Part shown: one piece after another, positions 17,451 to 25,084 of the stretch
How the letters are laid out: every line of letters starts with the position of its first letter
Numbering within the stretch: position 1 is the stretch's first letter
Source of the DNA: Streptomyces sp. NBC_00708
Lineage (GTDB): Bacteria > Actinomycetota > Actinomycetes > Streptomycetales > Streptomycetaceae
Direction: 5' to 3'
NCBI GenBank assembly: GCA_036226585.1
Contig: CP108997.1
Coordinates: 6,882,001-6,946,000 of the forward strand
Length of the DNA: 64,000 nt
Notes under the pieces: generated by a model
Database searches by the model: none
The model's input: the letters and a program-made list of their open reading frames with translations, nothing else
Told to the model about the DNA's origin: nothing
Program-made: the position numbers and the translations under genes

Positions 17451-18338
17451 CTACGGAAGCGGGGTGCCGCCGGTCGCGTTCACGATTTCCCCGGTGATGA
17501 AACTCGCGTTGTCGGACGCCAGGAACACATACGCCGGGGCCATCTCGGCCGGCTGGGCGGGCCGCCCGAGCGGGCTCTGCTTCCCGAACTCCTTCGTGTC
17601 GGGCAGCGTCGCCGGAATCAGCGGGGTCCACACCGGCCCGGGGGCCACGGCGTTGACGCGGATCCCGTCGGAGGCCAGCATCTGCGCGAGGCCGTGGGTG
17701 AAGGTGACGATCGCGCCCTTGGTCATGGCGTAGTCCAGCAGATGCGGACTCGGCTTGTACGCCTGCACCGACGTGGTGTTGATGATCGACCCGCCTGCCG
17801 GGATGTGCGGCAGCGCCATCTTGCACAGCCAGAACATCCCGTACAGGTTCGTCCGCAGCACCCGGTCGAACTGCTCCGTGGAGATCGCGGCGATCCCGTC
17901 GGGCTGGGCCATCTGGTACGCGGCGTTGTTGACGAGGACGTCGATGCGCCCGAACTCCTGCACCGCGCTGCCGATCAGGGCCCGGCACTGCTTCTCGTCC
18001 CGGATGTCGCACGCCTCGGTCAGCGCCTGCCGGCCCGCCTCCTCGACCAGCCGGGCCGTCTCCCGGGCCTCGTCCTCCTCGGCTTCGAGATGCGTGATCA
18101 GCACATCGGCGCCCTCGCGGGCGAAGGCCAGCGCGACGGCCCGGCCGATCCCGGAGTCGCCCCCGGTGATGACGGCCCTGCGGTCCGTGAGGAGCCCGTG
18201 GCCCCGGTAGGAGTCCTCGCCGTGGTCGGGCGGCGGGTCCATGGGCCCGGTCCAGCCGGGGTGCTCCTGACTCTGCTGCGGGAAGTCCGGCCGCGGGAAG
18301 CGGTCGGTGGGGTCCTGGCCGGGTGCGGACTCAGTCAT
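17451..18338 (-). CDS. SDR oxidoreductase, YghA/YhdF type
   Basis: A 295-residue SDR with the ~50-residue N-terminal extension (QQSQEHPGWTGPMDPPPDHGEDSY) typical of YghA/general-stress SDRs. Then come TGGDSGIGRAVALAFAREGADV, LVNNAAYQMAQ, the catalytic LLDYAMTKGAIV (YxxxK) and a C-terminal FITGEIVNATGGTPLP. NAD(P)-dependent, cytoplasmic. First gene of a likely operon with the PLP decarboxylase. A SigB-type box lies ~160 bp upstream. Confidence 0.9.
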   Translation of the reverse strand: MTESAPGQDPTDRFPRPDFPQQSQEHPGWTGPMDPPPDHGEDSYRGHGLLTDRRAVITGGDSGIGRAVALAFAREGADVLITHLEAEEDEARETARLVEEAGRQALTEACDIRDEKQCRALIGSAVQEFGRIDVLVNNAAYQMAQPDGIAAISTEQFDRVLRTNLYGMFWLCKMALPHIPAGGSIINTTSVQAYKPSPHLLDYAMTKGAIVTFTHGLAQMLASDGIRVNAVAPGPVWTPLIPATLPDTKEFGKQSPLGRPAQPAEMAPAYVFLASDNASFITGEIVNATGGTPLP

Positions 18339-18499
18339 GACGGGATGTCCTTCGCTGCCGGGGGCCCGTCGGAGGCCCCGCCGTCGATCCTGGGCGCACC
18401 GGGACCGGTGCGCGACTCGGAATCCGCTGGGCGGCGCTGCGGCTGTGGTCCCAACCGGCAGCGCCTGCTCCCGCGTACGCCGGGAGCCTGGCCAGGCGG

Positions 18500-18524
18500 G
18501 TACCCGTAGCGCCGGGGGACATGC
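18500..18524 (-). promoter_or_regulatory. SigB-type promoter of the SDR-decarboxylase pair
   Basis: On the minus strand GCAT, 15 bases, GGGTAC: fits GNNT-N15-GGGTA(C/T). It lies about 160 bp before the SDR ATG. Confidence 0.4.
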
Positions 18525-18582
18525 GGGACGGGCCGTGATGTCTTGTCGCGCGGCGGCCGCCCCGGATCGAATCGGACATTCC

Positions 18583-18607
18583 GGTTAAGGCCGCGTTCCG
18601 TGGGAAC
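18583..18607 (+). promoter_or_regulatory. SigB-type promoter of the CsbD-like gene
   Basis: GGTTAA, 13 bases, GGGAAC. This is close to the B. subtilis SigB consensus GTTTAA-N13/14-GGGWAW, 63 bp before the ATG of a CsbD-like gene (csbD is itself SigB-dependent in Bacillus). Confidence 0.55.
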
Positions 18608-18669
18608 CCGTCGCTCGGAACCGCTGTGCGGGCACGCCCGCGGAACGACCCGGGAGGAACCGAGGAGAC

Positions 18670-18849
18670 ATGGGACGGCATGCCGAGATCGCCCGCGCCC
18701 TGGCCATGAGGGCGAAGGGAGCAAAGCTCAAGTCGGACGGCGCCGCGCTGGGCGACGAGCACCTGAAGGCGGAGGGGCGCCGGCGCGAGACCGCCGGACG
18801 GATCGCCCAGGCGGAGGCGAGGGCGGCGCAGCGCACGGACCGCCACTGA
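18670..18849 (+). CDS. Small CsbD-like stress protein (59 residues)
   Basis: ATG 18670 follows GAGGAG and opens a 59-residue, highly charged helical protein (MGRHAEIARALAMRAKGAKL ... TDRH). The segment GDEHLKAEGRRRETAGRIAQ resembles the GDxxLxAEGKxxQAKG core of CsbD-type proteins. The N-terminal half is less typical, so the family call is tentative. It is 42 bp upstream of the zinc alcohol dehydrogenase on the same strand and probably co-transcribed from the SigB-type promoter at 18583. Confidence 0.6.
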   Translation: MGRHAEIARALAMRAKGAKLKSDGAALGDEHLKAEGRRRETAGRIAQAEARAAQRTDRH

Positions 18850-18891
18850 CCCGGCGGCGCAGCCGTCGCACAGACAGCGAGGAGATCACTC

Positions 18892-20082
18892 ATGCGTGCA
18901 CTGACCTGGCAGGGAAAGCGGGACGTCCGTGTGGAGACCGTGCCGGATCCGGTCATCCAGGACCCGACCGACATCATCATCCGGGTCACCTCGACGGGCA
19001 TCTGCGGATCGGACCTCCACCTGTACGAGGTACTGGGCCCGTTCCTCGACGCCGGCGACATCCTGGGCCACGAGGCGATGGGCGTCGTCGAGGTGACCGG
19101 CCCCGAGGTGACCGCAGTGTCACGCGGAGACCGGGTCGTCGTCCCGTTCAACGTCTCCTGCGGCACCTGTTTCATGTGCGCCAAGGGCCTCCACTCCCAG
19201 TGCGAGACCACCCAGGTGAAGGAGTACGGCACCGGGGCCTCGCTCTTCGGCTACACCAAGCTCTACGGGCAGGTGCCCGGCGGACAGGCCGAGCTGATGC
19301 GGGTCCCCTTCGGCAACACCCTGCCCATCAAGGTCCCGGACGGCCCGGCTGACGACCGCTTCGTCTACCTGTCGGACGTGCTCCCCACCGCCTGGCAGGC
19401 CGTCGAGTACGCCGCGATCCCGCCCGGCGGCAGCGTCACCGTCCTCGGCCTGGGGCCGATCGGCGACATGGCGGCCCGGATCGCCCTGCACCGTGGGGCC
19501 GGCCTGGTCATCGGCGTGGACCTGGTCCCCGAACGCCTCGCCCGCTCGGCCGCGCGCGGCGTCCAGACCCTCGACCTGGGCCACTACGGCAAGGACCTTC
19601 CGGCCGCGATCCGGGACCTCACCGGCGGCCGGGGCACCGACGCGGTCATCGACGCCGTCGGCATGGAGGCCCACGCGACCGGCGCACCGATCGGCAAGGC
19701 CGGCCAGTGGGCGACCGGGCTGCTGCCGGACGCGGCGGCCCGCAAACTCATGGAACACGCGGGCATCGACCGCCTCGGCGCCCTTCTCACCGCCATCGAC
19801 GTAGTGCGCCGGGGCGGCACCATCTCCATCTCCGGCGTCTACGGTGGCGCCGCCGACCCGCTGCCCCTGCTCACCCTGTTCGACAAGCAGATCCAGCTCC
19901 GGATGGGCCAGGCGAACGTCAAGCACTGGGTGCCCGACATCCTGCCGCTGCTCGTCGACGACGACCCGCTGGGCGTGGACGGCTTCGCCACGCACCGCCT
20001 GTCCCTGGAGGACGCCCCGAAGGCGTACGAGACCTTCCAGCGGAAGGCCGACGGCATGGTCAAGACGCTGCTTCGGCCCTGA
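18892..20082 (+). CDS. Zinc-dependent alcohol dehydrogenase (formaldehyde-dehydrogenase-like, MDR family)
   Basis: A 396-residue medium-chain dehydrogenase. TGICGSDLHLYEVLGPF and LGHEAMGVV supply the catalytic-zinc Cys, His and Glu. CGTCFMCAKGLHSQC holds the structural-zinc cysteines. VLGLGPIGDMAARIALHRGAG is the NAD-binding fold. Overall layout, including the long insertion after the nucleotide domain, matches glutathione-independent formaldehyde dehydrogenase-like proteins. GAGGAG precedes the ATG. Second gene of a probable stress-induced pair with the CsbD-like protein. Confidence 0.9.
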   Translation: MRALTWQGKRDVRVETVPDPVIQDPTDIIIRVTSTGICGSDLHLYEVLGPFLDAGDILGHEAMGVVEVTGPEVTAVSRGDRVVVPFNVSCGTCFMCAKGLHSQCETTQVKEYGTGASLFGYTKLYGQVPGGQAELMRVPFGNTLPIKVPDGPADDRFVYLSDVLPTAWQAVEYAAIPPGGSVTVLGLGPIGDMAARIALHRGAGLVIGVDLVPERLARSAARGVQTLDLGHYGKDLPAAIRDLTGGRGTDAVIDAVGMEAHATGAPIGKAGQWATGLLPDAAARKLMEHAGIDRLGALLTAIDVVRRGGTISISGVYGGAADPLPLLTLFDKQIQLRMGQANVKHWVPDILPLLVDDDPLGVDGFATHRLSLEDAPKAYETFQRKADGMVKTLLRP

Positions 20083-20142
20083 TGGGCGCCGTCCGGGCTC
20101 GCGGACGACGACGGCTCGCCGCGCCGTCCGCGCGATGCCACC

Positions 20143-20688
20143 ATGGCAACCATGTCCCGCAAGGCGCTGATCGTCATCGACATGATCAACCCGTACGATC
20201 ACGCGGACGCGGACCGGCTGCTTCCCTCCGCCGAACGGGCCGTACCCGTCATCGCTCGCATGCTGAGGGCGGCCCGGGACAGCGGCTCCCTCGTGATCTA
20301 CGCCAACGACAACTTCGGCGACTGGCGCTCGCACCACGGCGAGATCGTCGATACGGCCCTGGCGGGCGCCCGCCCCGACCTCGTCGAACCGCTGCGCCCC
20401 GACGACAACTCACTCTTCGTCGTCAAGGCCAGGCACTCGGTCTTCTACGAGACGCCCCTGCCGTACCTGCTCCACCAGCTGGACGTCGGCCATCTCGTCC
20501 TGACCGGCCAGGTGACCGAGCAGTGCATCCTCTACTCCGCGCTCGACGCGCACATCCGCCACATGGACCTGACCATCCCCCGCGACGGAGTGGCCCACAT
20601 CCATGAGGACCTGGCCGACGCCGCCCTGCGGATGACGGAACGCAACATGGGCGCCCGGGTATGCGCCGCCGAAGAGATCGACCTGTGA
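20143..20688 (+). CDS. Isochorismatase-family cysteine hydrolase
   Basis: A 181-residue protein with the three catalytic elements in order: Asp in VIDMINPYD, Lys in VVKARHSVFYETPL, Cys in TGQVTEQCILYSALDAHI. The conserved cis-peptide segment (GQVTE) is present. It hydrolyses an amide or vinyl ether; the substrate is not predictable. Two close starts exist (ATG 20143 and ATG 20152); neither has a good ribosome site. Confidence 0.88.
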   Translation: MATMSRKALIVIDMINPYDHADADRLLPSAERAVPVIARMLRAARDSGSLVIYANDNFGDWRSHHGEIVDTALAGARPDLVEPLRPDDNSLFVVKARHSVFYETPLPYLLHQLDVGHLVLTGQVTEQCILYSALDAHIRHMDLTIPRDGVAHIHEDLADAALRMTERNMGARVCAAEEIDL

Positions 20689-20722
20689 CACCGGCGGGCC
20701 ACGCCGGCACGAAAGGACCCCC

Positions 20723-21391
20723 ATGACCCGCGCCGCACTGTTCGACGTGGACGGCACCCTCGTCGACACCAACTACCTGCACGTCACCGCGTGGTGGCAG
20801 GCGTTCCACCAGGCCGGGCACACGGTGGCGACGCCCGCGATCCACCGCGCCATCGGCCTCGGCTCCGACGACCTGATCGACCACCTGCTGGGGCCCGGCC
20901 GCGACCGGGACCAGGACGCGGGGATCAGCGCCGCGCACTCCGCCCTGTACGCCACGTACTTCGAGCGCCTTCCCCCGCTGGACGGGGCGGCGGACCTGCT
21001 GCGCGCCCTGGCGGGCCGGGGCTGGACGATCGTCCTGGCCACCTCCGCGTCCGGGCCGGAGCTGGAGGCCCTGCGGGGCGCGCTGGACGCGGACGACGTC
21101 ATCTCGGGGACGGCGAGTTCGGACGACGTGGACGAGGGGAAGCCCGCCCCGGACCCGATCCGGCACGCGAGGGAGATCGCCGGCGCCACCAGCGAGGAGA
21201 CCGTGTACATCGGGGACTCCGTCTGGGACATGAAGGCGGCGACCAGGGCATCGGTCCCCGCCGTGGGCCTCCTGTCGGGCGGCATCCCCCGCGCGGACCT
21301 GGAGGCGGCCGGAGCCGTGGAGATCCACGACTCCCCGGCCGCCCTCCTGGCCCGCCTGGACACGGGCGTCATCGCCCGTATGAGCCCGTAG
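20723..21391 (+). CDS. HAD-superfamily phosphatase (beta-phosphoglucomutase/Gph-like)
   Basis: A 222-residue class I HAD protein. Motif I FDVDGTLVDT carries both Asp residues, motif II is VLATSAS, motif III the Lys in DEGKPAPDP, and motif IV GDSVWDMKAA. The helical cap follows motif I, as in phosphoglycolate phosphatases and beta-phosphoglucomutases. AAGGA lies upstream of ATG 20723. 34 bp behind the isochorismatase-like gene, a possible operon. Confidence 0.88.
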   Translation: MTRAALFDVDGTLVDTNYLHVTAWWQAFHQAGHTVATPAIHRAIGLGSDDLIDHLLGPGRDRDQDAGISAAHSALYATYFERLPPLDGAADLLRALAGRGWTIVLATSASGPELEALRGALDADDVISGTASSDDVDEGKPAPDPIRHAREIAGATSEETVYIGDSVWDMKAATRASVPAVGLLSGGIPRADLEAAGAVEIHDSPAALLARLDTGVIARMSP

Positions 21392-21403
21392 GGCCGTGCG
21401 CCC

Positions 21404-21778
21404 CTAGCCGCCGTAGCAGAGGCAGAACGGGTGCCCGGCCGGGTCCGCGAACACGCGGAAATCGCGCTTGCCGCCGTCGTCGTCGAGGTCGAGCGGGGTG
21501 GCCCCCAGGGCGAGCACCTCGCGCTGGGCCGCCTCCATGTCCCGCACCTTGAAGTCGAGGTGCTCCTGCTGGGAGTTCCGGTCGTCACGCGGCCATTCGG
21601 GCGGCTGGTAGCCGGGGGCCAGCTGGAAGGCGAGGCGGGCCCCGCCGGGGACGAGGAGCTCGTACCAGCGGTCGCTGTCGTGCGTCACCTCCCCGCCCAG
21701 CACCCCCTGGTAGAAGGCGGCGAGTGCCGCGGGATCGGGGCAGTCGATGGCAACCAGGCAGTAGGTCGCGACAGGCAT
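21404..21778 (-). CDS. VOC family protein
   Basis: A 124-residue single-domain VOC protein (LVAIDCPDPAALAAFYQGVLGG ... HLDFKVRDM ... VFADPAGHPFCLCYG). It is of the uncharacterised actinobacterial glyoxalase-like class. GAGGAA precedes ATG 21778, while the upstream in-frame extension is not conserved-looking. Divergent from the F420-dependent gene, with back-to-back SigB-like boxes between. Confidence 0.85.
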   Translation of the reverse strand: MPVATYCLVAIDCPDPAALAAFYQGVLGGEVTHDSDRWYELLVPGGARLAFQLAPGYQPPEWPRDDRNSQQEHLDFKVRDMEAAQREVLALGATPLDLDDDGGKRDFRVFADPAGHPFCLCYGG

Positions 21779-21826
21779 GTCGTTCCTCGCTCTCGGGGTA
21801 CGCGGATGTGCGGCGTCATCCAGCGG

Positions 21827-21851
21827 GTTCCGCGCACGGCACGGTGGAAAC
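21827..21851 (-). promoter_or_regulatory. SigB-like promoter of the VOC gene
   Basis: On the minus strand GTTTCC, 13 bases, CGGAAC. The -35 and spacing are exact, with one mismatch in the -10. 48 bp before the VOC ATG. Confidence 0.4.
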
Positions 21852-21869
21852 ATGATCCGGGAGCCGCAC

Positions 21870-21894
21870 GTTTCGACCGCCCGGCATCGGTAAC
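21870..21894 (+). promoter_or_regulatory. SigB-like promoter, probably giving a leaderless mRNA
   Basis: GTTTCG, 13 bases, GGTAAC. The -10 ends nine bases before the ATG of the F420-dependent gene, which has no ribosome site, so transcription should begin at or next to the start codon. Confidence 0.45.
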
Positions 21895-21903
21895 CCATCC
21901 CAT

Positions 21904-22869
21904 ATGGTGCAATTCGGATACACGATGATGACCGAGCAGTCGGGACCGCGGGCCCTCGTCGAGGACGTGGTGGCGGCCGAGCAGGCCGGCTTCGACTTCT
22001 CCGTGACCTCCGACCACTACTTCCCCTGGCTGGAGGCCCAGGGGCACGCCCCGTACGCCTGGAGCGTGCTGGGCGCCGCCGCGCAGGCGACGACCCGTAT
22101 CCCGCTGATGACGTACGTGACCTGCCCGACCACCCGCTACCACCCGGCCGTGGTGGCGCAGAAGGCCGCGACGCTGCAACTGCTCTCGGAAGGACGCTTC
22201 CGGCTCGGCCTCGGGTCCGGCGAGCGCCTGAACGAGCACGTGGTGGGCGGCGGCTGGCCGGACGCCCGGGTGCGGCTGGAGAAGCTCGAAGAGGCGGTGG
22301 AGATCATCAAGGCACTCCTCGCCGGCGGCTACGTCACCCATCACGGCACCCACTTCGACGTGGACAACGCCAAGCTGTGGGACGTGCCCGACGTGGCCGT
22401 CCCCCTCGGCGTCGCCGTCTCGGGCGACCGGTCCTGCGAGATCGCCGGCCGGCTGGCGGATCTGGTGATCGCCACCGAGCCCAAGGAGGAGCTGCTGACC
22501 GGCTTCGAACGGCATGGCGGCGGCGGAAAGCCCAGCGTCGGCCAGCTGCCCGTCTGCTACGACAGCGACCGCGACGCGGCCGTGAAGCGGGCACACGAAC
22601 AGTTCCGCTGGTCGGTCGGCGGCTGGAAGGCCAACTCGGAGCTGCCCGGCCCCTCCGCCTTCGACCGGGCCACCCAGTACGTCCGCCCCGACGACATCGC
22701 CGAGGCGGTGCCCTGCGGCGACGACGTCGGCCAGTTCGTCGAAGCGGTGCGGCCGTTCGTCGACGCCGGGTTCACCGAGGTCGCCCTCGTACAGATCGGC
22801 GGCGACCACCAGAAGCCGTTCATCGACTGGGCGCAGGAGAAGCTCCTGCCCGCGCTGCGCGCCATGTGA
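21904..22869 (+). CDS. F420-dependent oxidoreductase, LLM class (F420-G6PD-like)
   Basis: A 321-residue TIM-barrel flavin/F420 enzyme. GYTMMTEQSGPRALVEDVVAAEQAGFDFSVTSDHYFPW, TRIPLMTYVTCPTTRYHPAVVAQKAATLQLLSEGRF and LGSGERLNEHV closely follow the F420-dependent glucose-6-phosphate dehydrogenase-like subfamily (TIGR03557). It should transfer hydride between F420 and an unknown substrate. No Shine-Dalgarno sequence; the promoter abuts the ATG. A hairpin terminator follows. Confidence 0.9.
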   Translation: MVQFGYTMMTEQSGPRALVEDVVAAEQAGFDFSVTSDHYFPWLEAQGHAPYAWSVLGAAAQATTRIPLMTYVTCPTTRYHPAVVAQKAATLQLLSEGRFRLGLGSGERLNEHVVGGGWPDARVRLEKLEEAVEIIKALLAGGYVTHHGTHFDVDNAKLWDVPDVAVPLGVAVSGDRSCEIAGRLADLVIATEPKEELLTGFERHGGGGKPSVGQLPVCYDSDRDAAVKRAHEQFRWSVGGWKANSELPGPSAFDRATQYVRPDDIAEAVPCGDDVGQFVEAVRPFVDAGFTEVALVQIGGDHQKPFIDWAQEKLLPALRAM

Positions 22870-22884
22870 CGCCCGTACGCAGAC

Positions 22885-22914
22885 GTGTCCCCCGGCCCGA
22901 GGGCCGGGGGACAC
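22885..22914. terminator. Bidirectional hairpin terminator
   Basis: GTGTCCCCCGGCC, loop CGAG, GGCCGGGGGACAC: a perfect 13-bp stem, between the F420-dependent gene (+) and the DUF6328 gene (-). Confidence 0.75.
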
Positions 22915-22927
22915 GAGCGCAGAGACG

Positions 22928-23464
22928 TTACTTCCCGTGACGGGTGCTGGCGCGCCCGTTGGCCGAGCGCGCCATCGCCCAGGCGGGGAACACGAACCAG
23001 CAGACGAAGGACCACAGCGCCATCCCGCCCACCAGCCACAGGGCGAGCGTGTTGTGCAGCGCCACGCGCATGATCAGCAGCAGCGCCGAACACATCGTGC
23101 AGAACAGCAGCACGAGCCCGAGCAGGGTGAGCCGTGACGCCCACACCACCGTCTCCGGCTTCAGATGGCGCCCGGTCAGCAGCCGGTGGAAGCACACCGG
23201 GCCGATCAGCGCGGCCGCCGTGGCCGAGCCCAGCAGCACGGTGACGACGTAGATCGTCCTGTCCGCATCCGACAGCGTGCCGAAGCGGGGCTGGAAGACC
23301 ACGGCGAGCAGGAAGCCGAAGAGGATCTGCACCCCCGTCTGGGCCACCCGCAGCTCCTGGAGCAGCTCCGTCCAGCGGCGGTCCGCCCTCTCCTCGGTCG
23401 TCTCGTCACGCCCTCTGTGGGCGGCCTCGCGGTCGTCGCCCTCGTCCACGCGTCCGTTGTCCAT
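22928..23464 (-). CDS. DUF6328 family membrane protein
   Basis: A 178-residue protein with a charged cytoplasmic N-terminus and four predicted membrane helices (TGVQILFGFLLAVVFQPRF; TIYVVTVLLGSATAAALIG; LTLLGLVLLFCTMCSALLLI; WLVGGMALWSFVCWFVFPAW). The ELRVAQTGVQILFGFLL segment is the hallmark of DUF6328. Some databases label it a proton antiporter without evidence. A long hairpin lies just upstream. Confidence 0.82.
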   Translation of the reverse strand: MDNGRVDEGDDREAAHRGRDETTEERADRRWTELLQELRVAQTGVQILFGFLLAVVFQPRFGTLSDADRTIYVVTVLLGSATAAALIGPVCFHRLLTGRHLKPETVVWASRLTLLGLVLLFCTMCSALLLIMRVALHNTLALWLVGGMALWSFVCWFVFPAWAMARSANGRASTRHGK

Positions 23465-23488
23465 GTGCGGTGTCCCTCCCTCCCTCGC

Positions 23489-23538
23489 GCCGAAACCTTT
23501 GTGCGCGGGCCGTCCGGCCCGCGCACAAAGGTTTCGGC
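23489..23538. terminator. Perfect 24-bp inverted repeat with 2-base loop
   Basis: GCCGAAACCTTTGTGCGCGG runs into its exact complement after only TC, making a 24-bp arm on each side (23489-23512 and 23515-23538). It lies between two minus-strand genes, after the Rho-N-like gene and 25 bp before the DUF6328 start. It is probably a strong terminator, but the perfect palindrome and tiny loop would also suit a protein-binding or attenuator site. Confidence 0.75.
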
Positions 23539-23552
23539 CACGCCCCGGTGGT

Positions 23553-23879
23553 TCAGCGGCCGACGGCCTTGAGGAGCTGCTCCTTGTTCATCGTGGAGCG
23601 GCCCTCGATGTTCTTCTTCTTCGCCTCTTCGTAGAGCTGGTCCTTCGTGCGGCCCTGCGCGCCCTGGTGCGAGCGCTGCCCGCCACGCTCGGAGGCGGAC
23701 TTCGGGTCGCGCGTGGACGTCCTGCTCGCCGTCTTCGACTCGCCGGAGCGTGCGCGCTCCTTGTTCACGGTGCGCGCGGCGATCTCCTTGGCACGCTTCT
23801 CGGACGTGCCGCGCTTCTCCGCGCTCTCCTTCACGTGCTCGTACTGACGCTCACGCTTGGGGCTCGATCCTGCCGGCAT
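23553..23879 (-). CDS. Small basic protein with Rho-N/SAP-like C-terminus
   Basis: A 108-residue, highly charged protein. The middle (KRERQYEHVKESAEKRGTS; KEIAARTVNKERARSGESK) is the conserved core of Streptomyces proteins often labelled plasmid stabilisation protein. The last ~35 residues (TKDQLYEEAKKKNIEGRSTM, NKEQLLKAVGR) form a Rho termination factor N-terminal/SAP-like helix-extended-helix, a nucleic-acid binding fold. GAGGAGG precedes ATG 23879. A SigB-like box lies 60 bp upstream. Confidence 0.8.
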   Translation of the reverse strand: MPAGSSPKRERQYEHVKESAEKRGTSEKRAKEIAARTVNKERARSGESKTASRTSTRDPKSASERGGQRSHQGAQGRTKDQLYEEAKKKNIEGRSTMNKEQLLKAVGR

Positions 23880-23939
23880 GGCGCTGTCCTCCTCGTTCTC
23901 GTCCTCGGCCCTCGGGCCCGGTCCGGGGTCACCACCCGG

Positions 23940-23964
23940 GTTGCCGGGAGGCCACGTCCGAAAC
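23940..23964 (-). promoter_or_regulatory. SigB-like promoter of the Rho-N-like gene
   Basis: On the minus strand GTTTCG, 13 bases, GGCAAC: exact -35 and spacing, one to two mismatches in the -10. It lies 61 bp before the ATG. Confidence 0.35.
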
Positions 23965-24112
23965 ATGGCACCGCCCCGGCGGGTACGCCCACCAGGTCGT
24001 GCGGACGGGTGACACCACGCACCGCCCATCAGTGAACCGGCCGACTTCGGGTACCGGGTTTCCTGCGAGGCCGGGCCGGCCGGCGCGCATCCGGGACGAC
24101 GAGGAGGAACGC

Positions 24113-24169
24113 ATGAACGCGGTACGGGAGACTCCGGCGCAGCGCGCTCCTCGGCAGCGGGACCGGTGA
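24113..24169 (+). CDS. 18-codon leader reading frame upstream of the LigD-type polymerase
   Basis: ATG 24113 follows a strong GAGGAGG site. The frame encodes 18 residues (MNAVRETPAQRAPRQRDR) and stops at 24167-24169, overlapping a GTG at 24166 and five bases before the ATG 24175 of the next gene. The strong ribosome site and close spacing suggest translational coupling or a leader peptide. Real expression is unproven. Confidence 0.4.
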   Translation: MNAVRETPAQRAPRQRDR

Positions 24170-24174
24170 GGCAG

Positions 24175-25059
24175 ATGACCGCTCGGAAGGTCCCGGAGAT
24201 CAGCCGCCCGGACAAGGTCCTCTTCCCGGACGACGGCATCACCAAGGCCGAGCTCGCGGACTACTACCGCACGGTGGCCGGCCGGATGCTGCCCCACCTG
24301 AGGGACCGGCCCCTCATGCTCCAGCGCTTCCCCGACGGGATCGGCGGCCACGGCTTCATGCAGAAGGACGTGCCCCACTACTTCCCCGACTGGGTCCACC
24401 GCGTCGAACTCCCCAAGGAGGGCGGCACCGTCACCTACCCGATCGCCGACGACACCGCGACCCTGGTGTACCTCGCCGGGCAGGCCTGCATCACCCCGCA
24501 CCGCTTCCTCTCCCGGGCCGACCGGCCCCACCACCCCGACCGGCTCGTCTTCGACCTCGACCCGCCCGGCGACGACTTCGCCCCGGTCCGCGAGGCGGCT
24601 CTCGGCCTGCACGGGCTCCTGGAGGAGCTGGAACTGCCGTCCCTCGTGATGACCACGGGATCGCGCGGCCTGCACGTGGTGGTGGCGCTGGACCGCCGGG
24701 ACGACTTCGACGACGTACGGGCGTTCGCCCGCGCGGTCGCGGACGCGCTCGTCGCCCGCAAACCCGACCGGTTCACCACCGAGGCCCGCAAGAAGGCCCG
24801 TGGGGACCGCCTCTACCTCGACGTCCAGCGCAACGCCTACGCCCAGACCGCCGTCGCGCCCTACGCCGTCAGGACGCGGCCCGGAGCGCCCGTCGCCGCA
24901 CCGCTGACCTGGGAGGACGTCGACGACCCGGCGCTCGACGCCCGCCGCTGGAGCCTGCGTGACGCCGACGCACTCCTGGAGCGGGACCCCTGGCACGACC
25001 CTCCGCGGCCCCGCTCCCTCGGCAGGGCCCGCACGCTGCTCGACGCGCTGACCGCGTAG
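24175..25059 (+). CDS. LigD-type polymerase domain protein (archaeo-eukaryotic primase fold)
   Basis: A 294-residue, stand-alone NHEJ polymerase domain. The opening (PEISRPDKVLFPDDGITKAELADYY) and the metal-binding FDLDPPGDDF (Asp-x-Asp), PHRFLSRADRPHHPD, TTGSRGLHVVV and YLDVQRNAYAQT follow the LigD PolDom family. It should add nucleotides at DNA ends during non-homologous end joining or related repair. No Ku or ATP ligase gene is in the window. ATG 24175 is chosen after GAGG; GTG 24166 is possible. Followed 25 bp later by an HhH repair protein. Confidence 0.9.
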   Translation: MTARKVPEISRPDKVLFPDDGITKAELADYYRTVAGRMLPHLRDRPLMLQRFPDGIGGHGFMQKDVPHYFPDWVHRVELPKEGGTVTYPIADDTATLVYLAGQACITPHRFLSRADRPHHPDRLVFDLDPPGDDFAPVREAALGLHGLLEELELPSLVMTTGSRGLHVVVALDRRDDFDDVRAFARAVADALVARKPDRFTTEARKKARGDRLYLDVQRNAYAQTAVAPYAVRTRPGAPVAAPLTWEDVDDPALDARRWSLRDADALLERDPWHDPPRPRSLGRARTLLDALTA

Positions 25060-25084
25060 AGCCGGACCACGACGGAGAACCACC

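Larger units (their letters stand above)
18339..18669. other. Divergent intergenic region with two SigB-like promoters
   Basis: A 331-bp gap between the SDR (-) and the small CsbD-like gene (+). It contains one SigB-like box on each strand (listed separately) and no plausible coding sequence beyond shadow frames. Confidence 0.55.
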
